A stretch of 64,000 nt of DNA, from contig NZ_LT960614.1 in the NCBI RefSeq assembly GCF_900231165.1, forward strand, positions 680,550 to 744,549, written 5' to 3'. Within the stretch, counting starts at the first letter, position 1, and each line of letters starts with the position of its first letter. Source of the stretch: Hartmannibacter diazotrophicus (GTDB lineage: Bacteria; Pseudomonadota; Alphaproteobacteria; Rhizobiales; Pleomorphomonadaceae). The notes below the pieces were generated by a model that had not been told where the DNA came from, ran no database searches, and saw only the letters and a program-made list of their open reading frames with translations. Below are positions 9,439 to 18,763 of the stretch, piece by piece. Made by a program: the position numbers and the translations under genes.

Positions 9439-10047
9439 TCAGCCGGCTGCCCTCGCGGCAACGGGGCTCGCAAGGTCCACCGCGTCGAGCAGCGTGCGGC
9501 AATAGTCCGGCGAAACGTCCCGGTCCGCGAAGAGGATGTGGTAGCAGATCGGCGCGATCAGCCTGTCCACAAGTTCCGGCACGTCGAGCGGTGGCTCGCC
9601 GCGTGTGACGGCCCGCGCCGAAATCGTCTCCAGATGATCGGAGGTGTAGCGGCAGCATTTCGACGGACAGGAGATGTCCTCGCCGTTGGCGATGACGTCG
9701 CGCAGCAACGCCCGCCCGACCGGGGAGGACATTTCCTCGGCATATTGCAGCACGAAGGCCTCGATGTCCCCGGTGGTGCTGCCGGTGTCGTCCGGGTCGG
9801 AAATCGGCCGCAGGCGTTCCACGGCGACATCGGCCAGCAGCTGCGAGAGATCGCCCCAGCGCCGGTAGATGGTCGATGGCGTCACGCCAGCCCGCTCCGC
9901 GATCATCGGGACGGTGACGGAACCGCGATCCATTTCCTCCAGAAGCGCGCGCGTTGCCGCATGCACTTCGCGCTGGATGCGCGCGCTGCGGCCGCCTTGG
10001 CGCATCATTTCCCGGGACACCGGCGTCTCCTCATTCTGGCCTGACAC
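9439..10047 (-). CDS. TetR-family transcriptional regulator
   Basis: This 202-residue protein has an N-terminal TetR helix-turn-helix (about residues 20-70, with VPMIAERAGVTPSTIYRRWGD). The C-terminal ligand domain contains CPSKCC, a cysteine cluster at about 127-132 worth noting. It is divergent from the MFS gene, with a perfect palindrome between them, so it very likely represses the exporter and itself. The start is GTG 10047; ATG 10008 or 10005 are possible internal starts. Confidence 0.9.
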   Translation of the reverse strand: MSGQNEETPVSREMMRQGGRSARIQREVHAATRALLEEMDRGSVTVPMIAERAGVTPSTIYRRWGDLSQLLADVAVERLRPISDPDDTGSTTGDIEAFVLQYAEEMSSPVGRALLRDVIANGEDISCPSKCCRYTSDHLETISARAVTRGEPPLDVPELVDRLIAPICYHILFADRDVSPDYCRTLLDAVDLASPVAARAAG

Positions 10048-10060
10048 GACGTTGCGATGG

Positions 10061-10087
10061 CCTTAATGCAAAATATTTGCATTAAGG
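10061..10087. promoter_or_regulatory. TetR operator palindrome
   Basis: A perfect inverted repeat with 12-bp arms (CCTTAATGCAAA and TTTGCATTAAGG) is separated by ATA. It lies 14 bases before the tetR start and 60 before the MFS start, where both promoters must be. This is the strongest operator candidate in the window for control by the adjacent TetR protein. Confidence 0.82.
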
Positions 10088-10146
10088 GTGTGAATGGGCT
10101 ATCTGTGCCTAACGCGAATATTTAGCTTTTATGGCAGGAGATGTCC

Positions 10147-11355
10147 ATGTCCGCTTCCAGTCGTGATTCTAGGTGGCGGTTGTCGATGCGGGCGACAACC
10201 CTCTACGCGGTGATCGCGGCCATCACCTTTTCGGCGACGTCCAGCGCTCCGACACCGCTCTATCATCTCTATCAGCAGAGCCTGCATCTTTCGGCGCTGG
10301 CGATCACCTTGGTCTTCGCCGCCTATGCCTTCGCCATGCTTGGAGCGCTGCTCACTGTCGCCAAGCTGTCGGATTATGTCGGCCGCAGGCCAATGATCCT
10401 GGCGGCGCTGCTCCTCAACGCCCTGGCGCTTGTCATCTTCATCGTCGCCGGCAGCGCGGAAATCTTGATCCTTGCCCGCGTGGTGCAGGGCGTGGCTACG
10501 GGTATCGCCCTGGCGACGCTCGGGGCCGCCATCGTCGATACGGATCCGCGCAACGGCGCCGTCTACAACAGCTTCACCGCCTTTCTCGGGCTGACCGTCG
10601 GCTCGCTGCTCGCCGGTGCGCTGGTGTCATGGGCTCCGCTGCCGACGCAACTGGTCTACATGGTCCTTCTGGCCGTCAGCCTTGTTGAGGCCCTCGTCGT
10701 CTTCGTGATGCCGGAGACGATCGACAGCAAGCCTGGCGCGCTTCGGGCGCTGCTGCCCAACGTGGCCATCCCGGCGAAGGCACGCCCGGCCCTCATTCGC
10801 CTGATGCCCCTCAACCTCGCCGCCTGGGCGCTCGGCGGCTTCTACCTGTCCCTGATGCCGACCCTCGTTGCCGTCGCGACAGGGTCCCGGACACCCTTTA
10901 CCGGCGCCGCCGTGGTTGCCGCGCTGATGCTGACCGGCACGCTGACGGTGCTTTGGCTGCGGTCGTCCAGGCCCGAGCGGCTGGTGCGCACGGGCGGCGT
11001 CTGGCTCGGCCTCGGCATTGCTCTCACGCTGGTCGCCATCCAGCAGCAATCGGCCGCCGGCATGCTTGCGGCAACCGTCGTCGCGGGCGTCGGCTTCGGC
11101 GCGACCTATTCCGGCAACCTGCGCACGCTGCTGCCGCTTGCCGGCGAACACGAGCGTGCCGGGCTGCTGGCTGCCTATTTCGTCGAAAGCTATCTGTTCT
11201 TCGCCATTCCGGCCATCGGTGCGGGCATCCTCGCGCCGGTCTTCGGGCTGGTGCCGACGGCCTTCCTCTATGGCGGTGTCCTGATCGCCCTCTCGATGCT
11301 CTCGCTTCTCGCCGGCCGGGTCAGCCCGAGCGCCTCTCCGCTCGGCGTCAGGTGA
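10147..11355 (+). CDS. MFS transporter, probable drug/metabolite exporter
   Basis: This is a 402-residue, 12-helix major facilitator. The loop 2-3 motif appears as AKLSDYVGRRPM (motif A-like, about residues 75-86), and helix 4 has RVVQGVATGIALATLGAA. The position opposite a TetR gene suggests inducible efflux; the substrate is unknown. ATG 10147 is chosen over ATG 10141 because AGGAG directly abuts the first ATG and is 6 nt from the second. Confidence 0.9.
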   Translation: MSASSRDSRWRLSMRATTLYAVIAAITFSATSSAPTPLYHLYQQSLHLSALAITLVFAAYAFAMLGALLTVAKLSDYVGRRPMILAALLLNALALVIFIVAGSAEILILARVVQGVATGIALATLGAAIVDTDPRNGAVYNSFTAFLGLTVGSLLAGALVSWAPLPTQLVYMVLLAVSLVEALVVFVMPETIDSKPGALRALLPNVAIPAKARPALIRLMPLNLAAWALGGFYLSLMPTLVAVATGSRTPFTGAAVVAALMLTGTLTVLWLRSSRPERLVRTGGVWLGLGIALTLVAIQQQSAAGMLAATVVAGVGFGATYSGNLRTLLPLAGEHERAGLLAAYFVESYLFFAIPAIGAGILAPVFGLVPTAFLYGGVLIALSMLSLLAGRVSPSASPLGVR

Positions 11356-11425
11356 CGGGCGGCGCGGTCGGAGCGATTTGCGCGCATTGAACAGGCCATG
11401 GTGGCTCGATATTGTTCGCGCCACC

Positions 11426-12799
11426 ATGACGACCAACGACACCAGACATCTGCTTGCCGAGGCCGCACAGCGCGCCGCGGACTATCTCGAGGCTCTGCCG
11501 GACCGGCACGTCGGGCCGCTGCCGGGCGCGGTCGAAAAGCTCGTGAGCGCGCTCGACATGCCGCTGCCCGATCAGGGCAGCGGTGACGCCGATGTCCTTG
11601 GCTTCATCGACGGCTACGGGTCGCCCTCGACGGTGGCGAGCGCCGGCGGACGCTATTTCGGCTTCGTGACCGGCGGCACCTTGCCGGCAGCACTGGCGGC
11701 CAACTACCTCGCCAGCGCCTGGGATCAGAACAGCTTCGGCTGGACAAGTTCGCCCGCCGTCGCCGCCTTCGAGGTTGCAGCGCTGCGCTGGGTCAAGGAG
11801 GCACTCGGGCTGCCGATGGCGGCGGAAGGCGCGCTGGTCACCGGCGCGACGATGGCCCACTTCACCTGCCTTACCGCCGCCCGCAACCGCGTTCTCAGAC
11901 AGGCGGGCTGGGACGTCGATGCCGACGGTCTTTTCGGCGCACCGGCAATCACCGTGATCGTCGGTGAGGAGGCGCATGCCTCGCTCCTGAAGGTCCTCTC
12001 CATGTTGGGCTTGGGCCGCAGCCGTGTCGTGAGGTTGCCCTGTAACGATCAGGGCCGGATCCTGCCGCGCGACCTGCCGCAGATCAAAGGGCCGACGATC
12101 GTTTGCCTGCAGGCCGGCAACGTCAATTCCGGTGGCTTCGACCCGGCCGAGCTGCTGATCGAGTGGGCGCATGCTGGCGGTGCATGGGTCCATGCCGACG
12201 GCGCCTTCGGCATCTGGGCACTGGCATCCCCTGCGCTGGCCGGATTGGCCAAGGGCTACACAGCCGCCGATTCCTGGGCGCTCGATGGCCACAAATGGCT
12301 CAACGTTCCCTATGACTCCGGCATCGCGCTTGTGGCGGACGCAAGTGCCCTCTCGGACGCGATGTCGATCAGCGGCGCCTACCTCATGTCCGGCGGGCGT
12401 CGCGAAGCGATGAATCTCACGCCGGAAAGCTCACGCCGCGCCCGCGCCGTCGATATCTGGGCTGCCTTGAAGTCGCTGGGGCGTCAGGGCCTCGCCGAAC
12501 TTGTCGAGCGCAATTGCCGGCAGGCGCGCGATCTCGCCGACGGGCTGCGCGCGGCCGGCGTCGAGGTCCTGAACGATGTCGTCCTCAACCAGGTTGTCGT
12601 CAGCTTCGGGTCCGAGGCACGGACGAAAGAGGTCATCGAAGCCGTTCAGGCGGGCGGCGAGTGCTGGTGCGGCGCGACGGTCTGGAAGGGCAGGGCGGCG
12701 ATGCGCGTCAGCGTCAGTTCGTGGGCAACGACCGACGAGGATATCGCGCGCTCGGTTGCCGCGATCGTGAAGGCCGTTCGCGAGACACCGGAACAATAG
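11426..12799 (+). CDS. PLP-dependent decarboxylase, group II family
   Basis: This is a 457-residue fold-type I enzyme of the aromatic-amino-acid/glutamate decarboxylase family. The cofactor lysine is K290 in ALDGHKWLNVPYDSG, the cofactor-ring aspartate is in HADGAFG (about 258-264), and the N-terminal half has the family segment GGRYFGFVTGG. It would decarboxylate (or in some members deaminate) an amino acid; the substrate is not evident. It follows the MFS gene by 70 bases on the same strand, so amine production and export could be linked. The frame opens at TTG 11378, but ATG 11426 fits the family N-terminus; neither has a strong ribosome site. Confidence 0.87.
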   Translation: MTTNDTRHLLAEAAQRAADYLEALPDRHVGPLPGAVEKLVSALDMPLPDQGSGDADVLGFIDGYGSPSTVASAGGRYFGFVTGGTLPAALAANYLASAWDQNSFGWTSSPAVAAFEVAALRWVKEALGLPMAAEGALVTGATMAHFTCLTAARNRVLRQAGWDVDADGLFGAPAITVIVGEEAHASLLKVLSMLGLGRSRVVRLPCNDQGRILPRDLPQIKGPTIVCLQAGNVNSGGFDPAELLIEWAHAGGAWVHADGAFGIWALASPALAGLAKGYTAADSWALDGHKWLNVPYDSGIALVADASALSDAMSISGAYLMSGGRREAMNLTPESSRRARAVDIWAALKSLGRQGLAELVERNCRQARDLADGLRAAGVEVLNDVVLNQVVVSFGSEARTKEVIEAVQAGGECWCGATVWKGRAAMRVSVSSWATTDEDIARSVAAIVKAVRETPEQ

Positions 12800-12822
12800 A
12801 AGCCGGCCTTCGAACCGCCTTC

Positions 12823-13746
12823 TTATTCCCGCGTCAGCACGCCCATGGCCATCGCCGCCGCCGAGGCGCGGTTCTCGATGCCGAGCTTGGAATAGATTTG
12901 TTCCAGGTGCTTGTTCACGGTTCGCGGTGAGAGACCGAGAATGTCGCCGATGTCGCGGTTGGACTTGCCGTGCGCCACCCAGAGCAGCACCTCCGCCTCG
13001 CGGGCGGTGACGGAAAAATGCCGGCGCAGCTTTTCTTCCGGGCTCGCGGCATCCTCGACGGTGAGCCGGAAAAGGAACTCGTCGTCGCCGCTCTGGCCGA
13101 TGAAGGCAAGGATCAGGCCCTGTCCGTCCGGCGAGGTCAGGCGGGCCTGCGTCGCCTCGGGCGATGACGGGACAGCGCCGTCGTTCAGCCAGTCGCGCAG
13201 GGAATCCGGCAGCAGCGATGTATCCGCCTCCCTCTCCAGCACGGCGCTGAGCAATCGGCTTGCCTGCGGCGTGGACCAGAGCACCTCGCCGATCCTGCTG
13301 GCGGCAAGCAGATAACGCCCGGCGCTGTCGAGCGCGGCGCGGGCGCTCTGGGCGCTGCGGGCATTGGCAAGATGCACCCGGATGCGCGCGAAAAGTTCCT
13401 CCAGCACGATCGGCTTGGTCACATAGTCGACGCCGCCGGCCTCCAGCCCGCGCACGATGTGCTCGGTCTCCGAAAGTCCGGTCATGAAGACCACGGGCAC
13501 GTGGGCGAGGGCGGAAATGCCCTTGAGCCGCCGGCAGGTCTCGAAGCCATCGATCCCCGGCATCATGGCGTCCATCAGGATGATGTCCGGCGTCATGCGG
13601 ACCACCACCTCCAGCGCCTGATGTCCGCCGGTGGCGACAAGCACCGTGGAGCCGGCATCCTCCAGCGCATCGGTGAGGAAGCGCAATGTATCGGGCGAAT
13701 CGTCGACGACGAGCACCGTGTCGCGGGTCCTTGGCGCCTCAGCCAT
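12823..13746 (-). CDS. Response regulator, REC + LuxR-type HTH
   Basis: The protein has 307 residues. The receiver (about 10-125) has the acidic pair D15-D16, phospho-acceptor D59 (IILMDAMMPG) and the lysine in VTKPI. The LuxR/NarL helix-turn-helix lies at about 245-300 (LSPRTVNKHLEQIYSKLGI). A poorly defined middle region of about 110 residues separates them, longer than in NarL. The start overlaps the end of the hybrid kinase gene (ATGGCTGA, 8 bp), with AGGGGGAA upstream, so kinase and regulator are co-translated partners. ATG 13776 is an upstream alternative. Confidence 0.92.
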   Translation of the reverse strand: MAEAPRTRDTVLVVDDSPDTLRFLTDALEDAGSTVLVATGGHQALEVVVRMTPDIILMDAMMPGIDGFETCRRLKGISALAHVPVVFMTGLSETEHIVRGLEAGGVDYVTKPIVLEELFARIRVHLANARSAQSARAALDSAGRYLLAASRIGEVLWSTPQASRLLSAVLEREADTSLLPDSLRDWLNDGAVPSSPEATQARLTSPDGQGLILAFIGQSGDDEFLFRLTVEDAASPEEKLRRHFSVTAREAEVLLWVAHGKSNRDIGDILGLSPRTVNKHLEQIYSKLGIENRASAAAMAMGVLTRE

Positions 13747-16700
13747 GGGTGTCGTTCCCCCTGCCTGCGGTTTCAAGCACGGCCAGATAGCGGCCGAAGT
13801 CGAAGTTGCGCACGTGTCCCCGCAGCTCCTCGATGAGCGGCTTCAGGGCAGCGTCTTCCTCCAGACGATCGAGCCGCGCCTCGATGCCGCGAACATAGCC
13901 GATTCCCCCGAGCCGGATGAGTTCCTGCCGGTCCGCCTCATGCAGAAACTGTTGGCCGCGATGGCCGTTGGCCAGTTCGCCCTCGGCGGGCGGCGCATCG
14001 ATCTCTTCCGGCCGCGCGAGCCGCGTGCCTTCCCAGTCGAGCTTGAGGTGGCTGCGGATCTTTTCCAGCAGCGTGTCGAGATCGAAGGGCTTCGGCAGCA
14101 CGTCGTCATGAAGGGCGACATCATCGTCGGCTTCGGTCGTTTCGCTGGCCGGCCCGAGCTGGCCGTCGCCGAGGTTCGCCGACATCATGATGATCTTCGT
14201 CCGGTCGTGGCCGCCGCGGCGAAGCGCCCGGGCGAGAGCCCAGCCGTTCATGCCCGGCATGGCGATGTCGAGCAGGAAGAGATCGGGGCGGATGGCGGGC
14301 CCGATGGCAAGGCATTCCTCGCCGCTGCGCGCTGTCAGCACCGCGAAGCCGAGCGGTTTCAGGATCTCGGTCATCAGCTCGCGGTGCGCCGCGTCGTCAT
14401 CGACGACCATGATCATGCGCCGCTCGCCGATGTAGCCGGTGATCGCTTCCCTTGGCGGCGGCAAGGCGTCCGGCGCGTCGACGGCGGAAAGCATGAGGCG
14501 CACCGTGAAGCGGCTTCCCTTGCCGGGTGTCGAGGTCACCGTGATGTCGCCGCCCATGAGATCGGCCAGAAGCTTGGTGATCGTGAGCCCGAGGCCGAGG
14601 CCGATCGGCGCCGGGCCTTCCTTGGGCGTCACCCGCTCGAAGGGATCGAAGATGCGGGCAAGATCCGTCTCGTCGATGCCGACGCCGCTGTCCTCGACGA
14701 CGATGGTGGCGATCTGGCTGCGGTAGGTCACCGCGAGCCGGACGCTGCCCTTGTCGGTGAACTTGATGGCGTTGGTGATGAGGTTGATCAGGATCTGCCT
14801 CAGCCGTTTTTCGTCCGTCCGCACAACTTCCGGCAGGATGGGAGAGCGGTCGAAGATGAACTCCAGCCCTTTGGCCGCGGCCTGGAGGCGGAACATGTCG
14901 ACGATCTGGGCGAGGAAGTCGCTGATGCGAACCTCGTTGCGCTGGAGCTGCAGGCGGCCGGCCTCGATGCGCGAGACATCGAGAAGACCGTCGATCAGGC
15001 CGGAAAGATGCTCCGCGCTGCGCTTGATCACCTCCACGCCCGCGCGTCGGCCGGCCGGTATACCCTTGTCGCGCTCCAGGATCTGGGCATAGCCGAGCAC
15101 CGCGTTGAGCGGCGTGCGCAGCTCGTGCGAAAGGCCGACCACATAGCGGCTCTTGGCGCGGTTGGCGGCCTCGGCCGCTTCCTTGGCCTTCTGCAGCTTT
15201 GCGTCGGTCTTGCGGTGCGCCTCGATCTCGTTGAGCAGGGCCGTTGTCTGGCGCGCCGATTCTTCCTGCGCCACGCGCCGGCTTTCATGCGCGAGCACGA
15301 AGAACCAGGCGGTGATGCCGGCGACGATCAGCAGCGTGAAGAAGGCGCTCCAGAGCGCCGGTCCGACGATCTCGTCGTTGACCTCGCCGCCGTTGGTCGC
15401 CTGCAGGTAGATGAAGGCGAGGATGACGCCGATGACGCTGGCGAGCAGGCTGAGAATGCCGAAATAGGTGCCGAGCCGCGAATGACCGCGCCCGAGCAGC
15501 CAGTCCGGCAGGAAGCGGGCGAGGCTGATCTCGACCTGCGCTTCCAGCCGCGCCTTCGGCTTGCAGAGGTCGTGGCAGCGGGCATCGAGCGAGCAGCACA
15601 GCGAGCAGATCGGCGCCGAATAGGCCGGGCAAAAGGCCATGTCCTCCGGCTCGAAGTCGTGCTGGCAGATGCGGCATTCCATCGTCGGCTTCAGCCGCCA
15701 GTTGGCGCGGGGCTTGCGGGCAAGGTAATAGCGGCCTTTGCTTGCCCATGCGATGGCCGGCGCGGCGACGAAGGCGACGGCGAGCGCCACGAAGGGCGAG
15801 AGCGCCTCGGCGATGTCGCCGAACCAGCCAGCATGGGCGATGAGCGCCATCAGGGTTGCCAGCGTCATTGCCCCGACGCCGACCGGGTTGACGTCGTAGA
15901 GATGCGCCCGCTTGAACTCGATGCCGGGCGGAGAGAACCCGAGCGGCTTGTTGACAGCGAGATCCGCCGTCACGGTGCCGAGCCAGGCGACGGCGATGAT
16001 GGCGAAGAGCCCGAGAGTGGCCTCCAGCGTCTTGTAGATGCCGAGTTCCATCAGCAGCAGCGCGATCGCCACGTTGAAGATCAGCCAGACCACGCGGCCG
16101 GGATGCGAATGGGTGAGGCGCGAGAAGAAGTTCGACCACGCGAGCGAGCCCGCATAGGCGTTCATCACGTTAATCTTGAGCTGCGAGACGACCACGAGGA
16201 TCACCGTGACCGCGAGCACGATCGTCTCGTTGGGGAAGACGTAGTCGAAGGCCACCCGGTACATGTAGGCCGGTTCGATGGCGTGGTCCTGCGCGACACC
16301 GTGGCCGACGGCGAGCACCGCCAGGAAGGAGCCGAAAAGCAGCTTCGGCACGCCGAGAATGACCCAGCCGGGGCCGGCCGCCAGCAGCGCCCGCGCCCAG
16401 GCGTTGCGCTCGCTCTTCTTGGCCGTTTTTTCAAGCACCGGCAGGAAACGCAGGATATCGACCTGCTCGCCGATCTGCGGCATCAGGGCAAGAATCACCG
16501 AGGCCGCCGCGCCAAAACGCAGGATGTCGAATTCCGTGCCCCTGGTGCCCGGCGCAATGTCGTGGATGCCGGCAAAGCCCAGCCATTCGGTCACCGCCGG
16601 CCAGTCCTTCCACAGGATGAAAGCGACGGGCAGCAGGTTGAGAAAGATCCACAGCGGCTGTGTGGCAAGCTGGAACCGGCTGATCCAGGTGATGCCGTGC

Positions 16701-17194
16701 GTGACCAGCGGAATGACCGCGATCGACGACAGGATGTAGCCGAGCCAGAGCGGGACGCCGAAGCAAAGCTCCAGCGCCGACGACATGATCGACGCCTCGA
16801 TTGCGAAGAGAATGAAGGTGAAACTGGCGTAGATCAGTGAGGTGATCGTTGACCCGATATAGCCGAAGCCGGCGCCGCGCGTCAGAAGATCGATGTCGAC
16901 GCCGTAGCGCGCCGCATAGCGGCTGATCGGCAAAGCCGTCAGGAACAGGATGACGCTGACGACGAGAATGGCCGAGACGGCGTTGGTGAAGCCGTAGGAC
17001 AGCGTGATGGCGCCGCCGATGGCTTCCAGCGCCAGGAAGGAAATTGCGCCAATGGCCGTCTGGGCAACGCGCGGGGCCGACCAGCGCCGGGCGCTCTTGG
17101 CCGTGAAGCGAAGAGCGTAGTCTTCCAGCGTCTGGTTCGCGACCCAGCGATTGTATTCGCGCCTTACCGGAAGAATGCGTTGCCTGCCAGCCAT
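13739..17194 (-). CDS. NCS1 permease-hybrid histidine kinase fusion
   Basis: This is a 1151-residue membrane sensor. Residues about 1-490 are a complete NCS1-type cytosine/purine/allantoin permease with about 12 helices (NQTLEDYALRF and YGVDIDLLTRGAGFGYIGS are family segments). Residues about 504-545 form a cysteine-rich, zinc-ribbon-like loop (ECRICQ...CSLCC...CHDLC). Two further helices, a coiled coil, HisKA (H about 688, SHELRTPLNAVLG), HATPase_c and a receiver (D about 975, LFLLDIAMPGMNG) follow, with a tail of about 110 residues. By analogy with CbrA-type fusions it probably senses transport or binding of a nucleobase-like nitrogen source and signals to the overlapping LuxR regulator. 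ATG 17194 has AGGGG; ATG 17227 has none. Confidence 0.9.
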   Translation of the reverse strand: MAGRQRILPVRREYNRWVANQTLEDYALRFTAKSARRWSAPRVAQTAIGAISFLALEAIGGAITLSYGFTNAVSAILVVSVILFLTALPISRYAARYGVDIDLLTRGAGFGYIGSTITSLIYASFTFILFAIEASIMSSALELCFGVPLWLGYILSSIAVIPLVTHGITWISRFQLATQPLWIFLNLLPVAFILWKDWPAVTEWLGFAGIHDIAPGTRGTEFDILRFGAAASVILALMPQIGEQVDILRFLPVLEKTAKKSERNAWARALLAAGPGWVILGVPKLLFGSFLAVLAVGHGVAQDHAIEPAYMYRVAFDYVFPNETIVLAVTVILVVVSQLKINVMNAYAGSLAWSNFFSRLTHSHPGRVVWLIFNVAIALLLMELGIYKTLEATLGLFAIIAVAWLGTVTADLAVNKPLGFSPPGIEFKRAHLYDVNPVGVGAMTLATLMALIAHAGWFGDIAEALSPFVALAVAFVAAPAIAWASKGRYYLARKPRANWRLKPTMECRICQHDFEPEDMAFCPAYSAPICSLCCSLDARCHDLCKPKARLEAQVEISLARFLPDWLLGRGHSRLGTYFGILSLLASVIGVILAFIYLQATNGGEVNDEIVGPALWSAFFTLLIVAGITAWFFVLAHESRRVAQEESARQTTALLNEIEAHRKTDAKLQKAKEAAEAANRAKSRYVVGLSHELRTPLNAVLGYAQILERDKGIPAGRRAGVEVIKRSAEHLSGLIDGLLDVSRIEAGRLQLQRNEVRISDFLAQIVDMFRLQAAAKGLEFIFDRSPILPEVVRTDEKRLRQILINLITNAIKFTDKGSVRLAVTYRSQIATIVVEDSGVGIDETDLARIFDPFERVTPKEGPAPIGLGLGLTITKLLADLMGGDITVTSTPGKGSRFTVRLMLSAVDAPDALPPPREAITGYIGERRMIMVVDDDAAHRELMTEILKPLGFAVLTARSGEECLAIGPAIRPDLFLLDIAMPGMNGWALARALRRGGHDRTKIIMMSANLGDGQLGPASETTEADDDVALHDDVLPKPFDLDTLLEKIRSHLKLDWEGTRLARPEEIDAPPAEGELANGHRGQQFLHEADRQELIRLGGIGYVRGIEARLDRLEEDAALKPLIEELRGHVRNFDFGRYLAVLETAGRGNDTHG

Positions 17195-17427
17195 CGTGCC
17201 CCTGTTCCGCTCGTGCGTCTCAGGCATGCAAGAATTCAGCCGAAAAGGCCAGAGTTATTGTCCGGCGCCAGGGATCCTCTGTTTTGCGCGAAAGTCGGCC
17301 TGATTCTGAAGGTTGTGATGGTGCGATCAAAGCTGTTTCGAAACCCGTCCTGGGGTGAACTGCCGAGGAACGGCCGAAATCATTCGCGCTTGCATCATTT
17401 TGAGGACCCACCGGTCAAAAGGCAGGG

Positions 17428-17457
17428 ACCGCCCGATGGCGGCCACCACCGGGCGGT
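17428..17457 (-). terminator. Probable terminator after the NMT1-like binding protein gene
   Basis: On the minus strand ACCGCCCG pairs with CGGGCGGT around a 14-nt loop and is followed by CCCTGCCTTTT. It lies 20-50 bases after the stop of the binding-protein gene. The long loop makes it a moderate candidate. Confidence 0.45.
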
Positions 17458-17476
17458 GCTGTCTCTTGCGGTCAAA

Positions 17477-18505
17477 TCAGTCGGCGTAGGCCCTGGCGAT
17501 AAACCCGCTTTTGTCCAGATCCTCGATGAAGCTGGCATCGTAGAAATGGTCGGCCGGATAGCGCTTGAGTTCGCGTTGATGGTAGATGGCCTTGACCAGC
17601 CTGATCCCCTCCACGGCGGGATAGGGCTTCTCGGGCACCTCCAGAACCTGTTCATACATGGTGTCCTGCTGGTCCTGGGCGTTGATGCCGTACCATTTGA
17701 CCAGAGCGGCATCAAAGGCGGCCCGGTCCTTCCTCATCAATGCGTAAGACTCGACCATCGCCTTGAGGAACCGTTCGACGACGTCACGATGTCCCTCAAG
17801 ATAGGCGCGCTCCACGTTGATACCCGATCCCGCGATGGGAATGTCGTATTCGCCCAGATCGATGAGGTCTTTCATGCCTTTCGCGGAGGCCATGGAATAG
17901 TAGATAGAGCTGCCGATAAAGGCATCGACCTTGCCGGCCGAGAGAGCGGAATAGTCCATGCCCTCTTCCATCAGCGAAATGTCGTCCTCCTCGCTCCAGC
18001 CCTTCTTCTGCAGCAGGGCGCGGGCCATCAGGTGGCTAACGGATCCGAACGAGGAATAGCCGAGGCGCTTGCCCTTGAGGTCATCGATCGACTCGATTTC
18101 GGGACGCGCAATGATGTGGAAACGCGCGGTGCTGTCGGTGGTGGCCACGATGACGCGATCGGTCGCGTTCGCCTCGAGCGTCATGCTGGCAATCAGCGGG
18201 CTGCCGCCGCCGACCGCGATTTGCGCTTCATCCCGTTCCTTCGAGGTGCCGATATAGTCGTCCGGCACGACGATGCCGCTTTTCTTGATGCGGTTGGCCG
18301 CCTGCGAGGTGATGAATTGATGCACGTCGAGGCCATACTTGTCGTAGAGGCCGTTCTCGGCGGCGACGATGAAGGCCACTTTGTTCAGCGACACATCGCC
18401 CAGGGACACATTGATCTTGTCATTTTCGGCGAGCGCAGGCGCCGCGAGCGTCATGGTGACCGCCGCGGCGATGCAGAGTGCACCGAATCTGGTGATAGCT
18501 GTCAT
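17477..18505 (-). CDS. ABC substrate-binding protein, NMT1/SsuA-like (orphan)
   Basis: This is a 342-residue periplasmic binding protein with a clear signal peptide (residues 1-26, cut after APALA). The mature N-terminus (KINVSLGDVSLNKVAFIVAAENGLYDKYGLDVHQF) fits the NMT1/THI5-like family that binds taurine, nitrate, thiamine precursors and similar small molecules. No cognate permease or ATPase is adjacent, so it either uses a distant transporter or works with the secreted hydrolase upstream. The start is ATG 18505 with GGGAGGAC; the open frame extends to 18742 without homology. Its ribosome site matches the AbcR-like sRNA described at 39490-39590. Confidence 0.86.
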   Translation of the reverse strand: MTAITRFGALCIAAAVTMTLAAPALAENDKINVSLGDVSLNKVAFIVAAENGLYDKYGLDVHQFITSQAANRIKKSGIVVPDDYIGTSKERDEAQIAVGGGSPLIASMTLEANATDRVIVATTDSTARFHIIARPEIESIDDLKGKRLGYSSFGSVSHLMARALLQKKGWSEEDDISLMEEGMDYSALSAGKVDAFIGSSIYYSMASAKGMKDLIDLGEYDIPIAGSGINVERAYLEGHRDVVERFLKAMVESYALMRKDRAAFDAALVKWYGINAQDQQDTMYEQVLEVPEKPYPAVEGIRLVKAIYHQRELKRYPADHFYDASFIEDLDKSGFIARAYAD

Positions 18506-18763
18506 CCTGATCGTCCTCCCTTGTTTTCTGAATGGGTCCGTTCGTTGCGGCCCCCTCGGCAGGCCCCGCGGATGGCATCTGCGAGGCCCGTCATCGTTGT
18601 CATTCCTCCATGAGCGCCGGACCAATACTCCGGAAGTTTGCCGGCAAAGCGCCGGGCGGCGAGACGAGGCGTTGTCGTGCCTTGTCCCTTGCGCGTCGGG
18701 GCCACCGCGTGATGTCGTCCAAGCGCGGCATGCCATGCACACCGCCTGGGCAGTCGCGTCTTG

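Noticed and set aside
13631-16840. A 1069-codon open frame on the + strand
   Set aside because: It is antisense to the NCS1-hybrid kinase and shows no domain.
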